The notes under the pieces are model-generated. The model saw only the letters and a program-made list of their open reading frames with translations. It searched no databases and had not been told where the DNA came from. From contig JAJVDF010000028.1 in the NCBI GenBank assembly GCA_022410635.1, positions 1,306,162 through 1,370,161 on the forward strand: a DNA stretch of 64,000 bases, read 5' to 3'. The position numbers and the translations under genes were made by a program. Positions 59,048-64,000 of the stretch are shown here, one piece after another. The stretch is from Tretioscincus oriximinensis. Taxonomy: Eukaryota > Chordata > Lepidosauria > Squamata > Gymnophthalmidae. Position 1 is the stretch's first letter, and every line of letters begins with the position of its first letter.

Positions 59048-59222
59048 TAGGCCTTCTGCACAGGATCTTATTCTAAATTATATACCAGTCTACAGACATG
59101 CTGCTTGCCTGCATTCTAGCAAACATTGGGCAGACCCTGAGTGGAATTTGCTATGGTCTGCATTAATATGCAGACAGCAGGCACCTATTCCAAGCTATAA
59201 TAAGGCCAAATGCAGAAAAGGC
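59048..59222. repeat. Palindromic element 1 of the 59-kb cluster
   Basis: Ends GGCCTTCTGCACAGG and GCAGAAAAGGC are inverted copies, and the inner parts (ATGCTGCTTGCC against the complement of CAGACAGCAGGCA) pair again. No coding text. Confidence 0.55.
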
Positions 59223-59409
59223 AATCACGGAATATTAGCAATCGCATTTGTGCACACGAAGCTATATCCTGGAATATAGCAATTTTGTGCACCACCCCCA
59301 CCCCCGCAGGCTTTTGTGGGCTGCTGCTGCCATCGTTGGAGGATTGTTAGATTCTTGAAGCCAGTCTGTCAGCAGCAGCCCCTGAAAGCAGGTGGAGGTC
59401 TGGGTAAAG

Positions 59410-59621
59410 GAAATTCTGCTGAAGCAAAGAGGAGGTGGAGACAGCTGCGTTCTGCTGGCCCCATCCATATGAAGCCCAGTTCTGGATAACATTTTGGGAC
59501 ATTTTGGCATGTGGATGGCCAAGCTCTGTCCCAAAATGTTACCTAGAACTAGGGTCCCTATGAACAGGGCCAGCAGAACATGGCAGTCTCCACCTCCTCT
59601 TTTTTGCTTTGGCAGAATTTC
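59410..59621. repeat. Palindromic element 2 of the 59-kb cluster
   Basis: Left arm 59,410-59,501 and right arm 59,527-59,621 are inverted copies: AAATTCTGCTGAAGCAAAGA pairs with the right end TTTTGCTTTGGCAGAATTT, GTTCTGCTGGCC with GGCCAGCAGAAC, and AACATTTTGGGACA with TGTCCCAAAATGTT. The centre is about 25 bp. Confidence 0.78.
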
Positions 59622-59631
59622 CTAACGCAGC

Positions 59632-59829
59632 AGTAGCTGTCAAAAAAGACTCTGCTGCACTGTCAGGCTGTATCCACAGGGAGCCAATCTGTCCCTCGGA
59701 ATAGGAGCCTGCTAACCCATTGGACCTGCCATAGTCTACACTAGCATGTTGTTGGCAGGCTCCTATTCCGAGGAACAGATTGGCTCCCTGTGAATACAGC
59801 CTGTCAGTGCAGTCCTTTTTGACAGCTGT
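59632..59829. repeat. Palindromic element 3 of the 59-kb cluster
   Basis: Left AGGCTGTATCCACAGGGAGC, CAATCTGTCCCTCGGAATAG and right CTATTCCGAGGAACAGATTG, GCTCCCTGTGAATACAGCCT are inverted copies with few differences; the outer parts (AGCTGTCAAAAAAGACT and GTCCTTTTTGACAGCT) pair as well. The loop is about 55 bp. Confidence 0.82.
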
Positions 59830-60394
59830 GTCCTTGCTTTAACCTCTAGTACCTTTTGTGCACACTCTAGAATATGGGGAATGGCTGTGAGAGGATGGAT
59901 GTTCTTAGGAATGATGCCTGAATATCCCAGCAATAGTTTATTCTGAGATAAACGGCATTTATTGCGAGATTACTGCTGAAAGACACATGTGCCAGAACCT
60001 CCCTCATCTCGCCCCGATTAAGAAAAGTGCTGTTCGCACGCAGCCTAAGTTGACAGTTCACTTAGTCAATGAAATTTTCTAGTAGGAAGAATGAATAGAT
60101 TTAAAAGCTTCCTCAGCTATTTGGCTACACTTATTAAATGTAGGTAGGAAGGGGACTTTTCTGTCACACTCCAATGTATTTGAGATCATGATTTCCTGAT
60201 TGATCTTGTCCTAGGGGTTCGCCGAAGAGGACGAGATGGGTACAAATTTATTAGACCTTTTGGTCAAAGATAAATCGCTGAAAGGAGTGCTTACTACTGT
60301 TTCAAAAATATAATCGGCATCTCTCTGGGTCAAAAATTATGCTAGAAGATAGCATCCTGGTTGTTGAATATTTTCAAAAAGGCAAACCATATGA
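59830..60394. other. Unassigned DNA
   Basis: No gene was recognised. GCTGTTCGCACGCAGCCTAA near 60,030 resembles the edge phrase of the palindromic elements, so a further worn copy may lie at about 59,850-60,050. Confidence 0.3.
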
Positions 60395-60475
60395 GCAGCA
60401 TCCTACTACCTAGAAATTCTTTAAAATGTTTTTTGAAAATCCAAGCAGATGATGACTCCTACATAACATTTATTG
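60395..60475 (-). repeat. Possible CR1 reverse transcriptase fragment
   Basis: TTTTGAAAATCCAAGCAGAT, then GATGACTCCTACATAA resembles the antisense of the CR1 RT region seen better at 61,938-62,225. It is short, so the call is tentative. Confidence 0.4.
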
Positions 60476-61937
60476 ACATTCAGTTTGTTGATACACAGAA
60501 TACATACCAAGAGATATGAGCAAGATTACAAAAATCAACAGAAGGGATTCAATTAACTGAGAAAGAAGAGTGCCAGTTTTGGGACACTCACTCTTATATA
60601 ACAGCGTGGCATCTGTATGCAGGCATGACAGGTTATCACAGCAGGTGTGTTGTCTTATGACATATAAGTCATAGTAGAAAGATGAAAAGATTCTTCAGAC
60701 CGGCAAACCACTATCCTTCTTTGCTTGGCCATGGGCGATATGACACTGTCAGAGGAGGACAAACACTTCAGAAAACTGTTAGTGAATTTGAAGCTTTTGG
60801 GAGACCATGAAGGAGCTAGAAGGGTAAGTTCCCTTCTTCTTTTTCCTAGGATGGCGTTTGGACTGGTGGAAAAGGTATGGAGAATAGCAAAGTGAATGGA
60901 AACTCAATTTGNCATCCTCCCTCTCCCCCCAACCATGTTTTGCTCTCATTTAAGTGGCCACACAGGATAGGGGGGATCAGAAGCCCACCTGAGCATTTCC
61001 ATAAAACATGGATGGATAATTCTTTGAGATGTTCTGGTTCCTAGCAAACCCAGAGGCATCCCAAGGGTTGAGCACCATGGTGCTGAGGGAGGTCACTGTG
61101 ATGTATCACCAATGTTTGCTACTGGCTTTTGCTAGCAGTTTGAATTTCTCACGCTGGAAAAGCAATGGGGAAAATCAAATTACTGACAAAAGCCAGCAAC
61201 AATGGTAGAAAATTGCAGCAATCACCCTTGGCACCAGGGCGCTACTTTCTTGGAAGTGCTTCTGGATTATCTGGATCCAGAAGACCCTTTCAAGCCAAAA
61301 AGGGGTAGATCAGACAGCTGATGCTGTTGAACCGGAGGGGAGTTTGGGAGGCTTAGAGGCTCAAAGAGCCACCCTTCTCAGGACCTCCTCCCAATGGTCT
61401 TTGGCCAAGGGAAGATTTCCACCCCATCCCCTGCGGTGACCTACCCCTATCTATAGTGAAACAATCCTGAAGAAATATGCTTATTATGGGCAAATGGTAG
61501 CCAGTGCGGAGTTAAGATGAATTGTGTTGCTTTGAAGTTGCTACAGTTTTCTGAGGAAATTGGCCTCAAACCTGTGTTGCTATGGAACAGCTTTGACTCC
61601 TGTTTTTTTTCCCCCAGTAGTATGAATGGGATCCTATGGGTGGCCAAAACAGAAGAAAGAAAAACAGATTTTTTTTCATGTTCCCTAAGAAATTTTAGAG
61701 GTTTGACTATATTCTAATGGCTAAATCCCAGTGGTGACTCATGACTTATTGATCTAGGTGGGCTCAAGAATGAATCAGGAGAGTACAGATTATAGAAGCA
61801 TTGAGTGTTCTTCGGCATGCCAATACAAAAGTACTGCAGAGAGTGGGGAATATTTTCATGGTCAGCGATCACCCAAACAAACCAAACAATTTTACTGCTT
61901 ATCCCTCCTTCATTTGTGGATAAATTAAAAAGTTCAA
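60476..61937. other. Unassigned DNA
   Basis: No gene or named repeat was recognised. One undetermined base lies at 60,912. Confidence 0.4.
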
Positions 61938-62225
61938 GTCCTAGTATTGAACCCTGAAAGATCCCACTTTTTACTTCCCTCCATTTTTAATATTGTCCGT
62001 TTGTTATATTTTCATCTTATTCTGTGACTAATGAGTTTATTTAAGAGCATTTTATATGTCAATAGTCTTCTGAAAATCCAAGTAGACAATGTTAATTGGA
62101 TCACCTTTAGCCACCTTTATGCATCTAGATAATTCTATTAAATTAGTAATGCATGGTTTATTCTTGTAGAAGCCAAATTTTATTGTTAATTTCTCTGAAA
62201 CTCTCCCCTGTTAATCTGCGGCTAC
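61938..62225 (-). mobile_element. CR1 LINE fragment, reverse transcriptase region
   Basis: On the plus strand the antisense of CR1 RT is visible: CCTAGTATTGAACCCTGAAA, GATCCCACTTTTTACTTCCC, AAATCCAAGTAGACAATGTT and GCATGGTTTATTCTTGTAGA. It is a decayed internal fragment without a 3' tail, with no open frame left. Confidence 0.75.
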
Positions 62226-62256
62226 TTCTCTGGCTGCAGATGAAGGGAGGACAAAT

Positions 62257-62326
62257 TCAGAGAGAGAGAGAGAGAGAGGAAGAGAGAGAGAGGGCGAGAG
62301 AGAGAGAGGGCGAGAGGGAGGAGGAA
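62257..62326 (+). repeat. GA-rich microsatellite
   Basis: Impure AG repeats broken by GGCG and GGAA units (AGAGAGAGAGAGAGAGAGGA). Confidence 0.95.
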
Positions 62327-63852
62327 ACAAGGAATGACTGAGGAGTCAATGGGGTTGGGGGAGGTTAACCCCACTCCTGCAAATATTTTGCAGGCTTCCA
62401 CTAGTAAGGTATTAAAATTGTATTTTGTTCCAGTCTTCTATAGTCTTATAAAGATTATTTTAAAGATGTTTATAAGGTTTGTTGTTGTTGTTGCTATATT
62501 GGATCACAAAGAATGTGCAGCTGGTATGTCCCCATTGTCTGGTATACCACTGGGAGCATTTTTGATGGTGCTCTGGAAATGATGCACTATTGAAAAGAGC
62601 TCTCCATGAAGTAGGAAAGAAACTTCTCTTTTAAGTATTCAAAACCCATCACTGCCTCTGTGAGCTTTTCAGAGGCAGCAGCCATGGCAGAGCAAGATGA
62701 ACCATTTAATTGCAGGTAGCCTCGTCTCTCTCCAGTTGCAAATTGCATGCCAGAAGCAGACACCTTCTGTCTTTAAAGTGGTCCCATATTGAATATAAAC
62801 CCCATGTTTTAAGATATCTATGCAATCCAACTCTCAAGGAAATTCCTACTCCCCATTCAGCATCCCTTGTCCATTGTTTTGCCTCCTGTGAGTAATGTTT
62901 GTTCACAAAACTATTCTGGGAAATGAGGAAGCTGCAGTAGAGTTTGGCCAAGACTCTTCTATACCTATTGGGACAGTAGTTTATTATCACTTCCTTGGAG
63001 GTCAATTGTGTTTTTCAAGACTATTATTTTTCTAATGTTGGATGGGAAACTGGTTGACAGAAAACCTCTACATTTTATTCAAAAATGTTGTGACAATGGA
63101 AGACACCAATTCCATTTGCATCAGCTTACTAAGAATATTATTATCTGATCAAAGCTACTTCTGTAAACTTACATCATAAGACTGAGACCAGGTGAAGTTC
63201 AGTCTACTAAGGTAAAAAGTGAAACCATCTCACAGCATGTTGCATTATAACTTTTTAAAGAAATCCTGACAAAACCGGATAAACAGCATTCCAAAGAATG
63301 ATAACTCAAATTGTGATGGAAGTATCTGCTTGATCTTTATACTCTTAGATGCAATCCCAGCCCCTCAAAGGGGGTGTGCTTTTTAGTGCAATAATTTCTT
63401 TCTAGCTACGAAGCCAGACATCAACAGCTGCCTTCAGGGAAATGTAAAATGATTGCTGCTTGTCAAATTGAATTTGAATTTAATGGGTTTCCCTTCCAAA
63501 TATATTCTGAAGAATTGGTTGTTGTTGATATCTGATGACAACTGGGGGCCAATTGTATCAACTGGCAATAATGGCATTGCAGAGGTCTCTAGACATGGTT
63601 TATCGCCATGGCCTTAGACAATGTAGCTTCACTTGAACTGTCAAAACACAATCAAAGGTGCTTCTTCGATCTTTGTATTTTCAGACACTGGACAGCCATC
63701 TATAATTATACTTTACAAATCAATCCTTAAATATAGCAAACTCTGGAAAGATTTCACATGCATATATAAGCATTACAAAGTGTACATTGCAAAAACATTT
63801 AATAAAATTTATGCAACTAAAGAAAAATGCCCAGGAGCAATTGGTGGCCCAT
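62327..63852. other. Unassigned DNA
   Basis: No gene was recognised. Short frames (99 codons at most on minus, 62,706-63,005) have no known motif. Confidence 0.35.
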
Positions 63853-63895
63853 GGGATGCTGATCTGATCCAGCAGCTTTTCTCATATGTTTGTAA
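63853..63895 (+). repeat. Possible CR1 3' end remnant
   Basis: GGGATGCTGATCTGATCCAG and CAGCTTTTCTCATATGTT resemble the end of the AGAACATAAG-tailed CR1 copies. It is very short, so uncertain. Confidence 0.35.
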
Positions 63896-64000
63896 TGCAC
63901 TATATCTACAGCAGCTTGTGAACACTGACCACAAGATATGGTGTTTATTCAGTTTAAAACCTTAGGCAGGTTGACTTCTGGCACCATTTCTAGTTGTGTT
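63896..64000. other. Unassigned window end
   Basis: No feature was recognised. Confidence 0.4.

Noticed and set aside
62153..62341. Arg-Glu-rich peptide frame
   Set aside because: It is the translation of the GA-rich microsatellite, not a gene.

Overview
The window looks like an intergenic or intronic stretch (a gene desert) of a squamate reptile genome. The evidence is the repeat mix: CR1 LINEs whose 3' ends point to the squamate type, L2-type LINE tails ending in AAATAAATA, reptile-type L1, a Penelope-like element with a GIY-YIG endonuclease, tRNA-derived SINEs, Tc1-like DNA transposons and hAT MITEs. The DNA is AT-rich with isolated single n bases and one 24-n gap. I cannot fix the species. 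I found no intact host gene, rRNA, tRNA or CRISPR array. The longest open frames (175 and 169 codons) show no family signature.

Layout. 1-3.4 kb: a short GC-richer block, a Penelope/foldback 3' fragment, then unassigned DNA. 3.4-6.2 kb: one CR1 LINE on the minus strand, keeping parts of ORF1 (Cys-rich region plus esterase) and the ORF2 endonuclease, with the reverse transcriptase mostly deleted and a hAT MITE (8-bp duplication) inside it. 6.5-9.3 kb: two palindromic foldback repeats. 10-18 kb: CR1 3' ends, L2-type tails, a SINE and an element with about 52-bp inverted repeats. 18.1-19.9 kb: decayed Penelope-like element, including a GIY-YIG domain and a hammerhead-ribozyme-like relic in its 3' region. 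26.6-28.2 kb: a Tc1-like transposon on the minus strand, split by a tRNA-derived SINE with a (TTC)n tail. 29.7-30.9 kb: an L1 3' end carrying a foldback insertion with a perfect 13-bp duplication, then another foldback copy. 32.2-32.6 kb: a 420-bp element with 15-bp perfect terminal repeats. 35.0-35.7 kb: a minus-strand, frame-broken coding-like segment of unknown identity. 37.2 kb: a weak exon candidate. 38.0-39.1 kb: a SINE and a second hAT MITE with an 8-bp duplication. 42.3-43.5 kb: a 5'-truncated L1 with a 17-bp duplication, then a CR1 3' end. 44.1-44.5 kb: a GC/CpG-rich patch with a strong hairpin. 46-50 kb: L2, CR1 and SINE copies and an assembly gap in a microsatellite. 54.5 kb: a foldback repeat holding a perfect 74-bp palindrome. 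55.9 kb: a Tc1-type relic of little more than its inverted ends. 59.0-59.85 kb: a cluster of three palindromic elements. 60-64 kb: CR1 fragments, a GA-rich microsatellite and unassigned DNA.

The elements do not work together as a system; the window is a layered record of insertions. The most interesting thread is the foldback family (about 0.8, 6.5, 9.1, 30.3, 30.7 and 54.5 kb), which carries a hammerhead-ribozyme-like core and behaves like a retroelement in at least one copy. Its link to the Penelope-like element is inference. Family names come from recognition of sequence, not from a database search.
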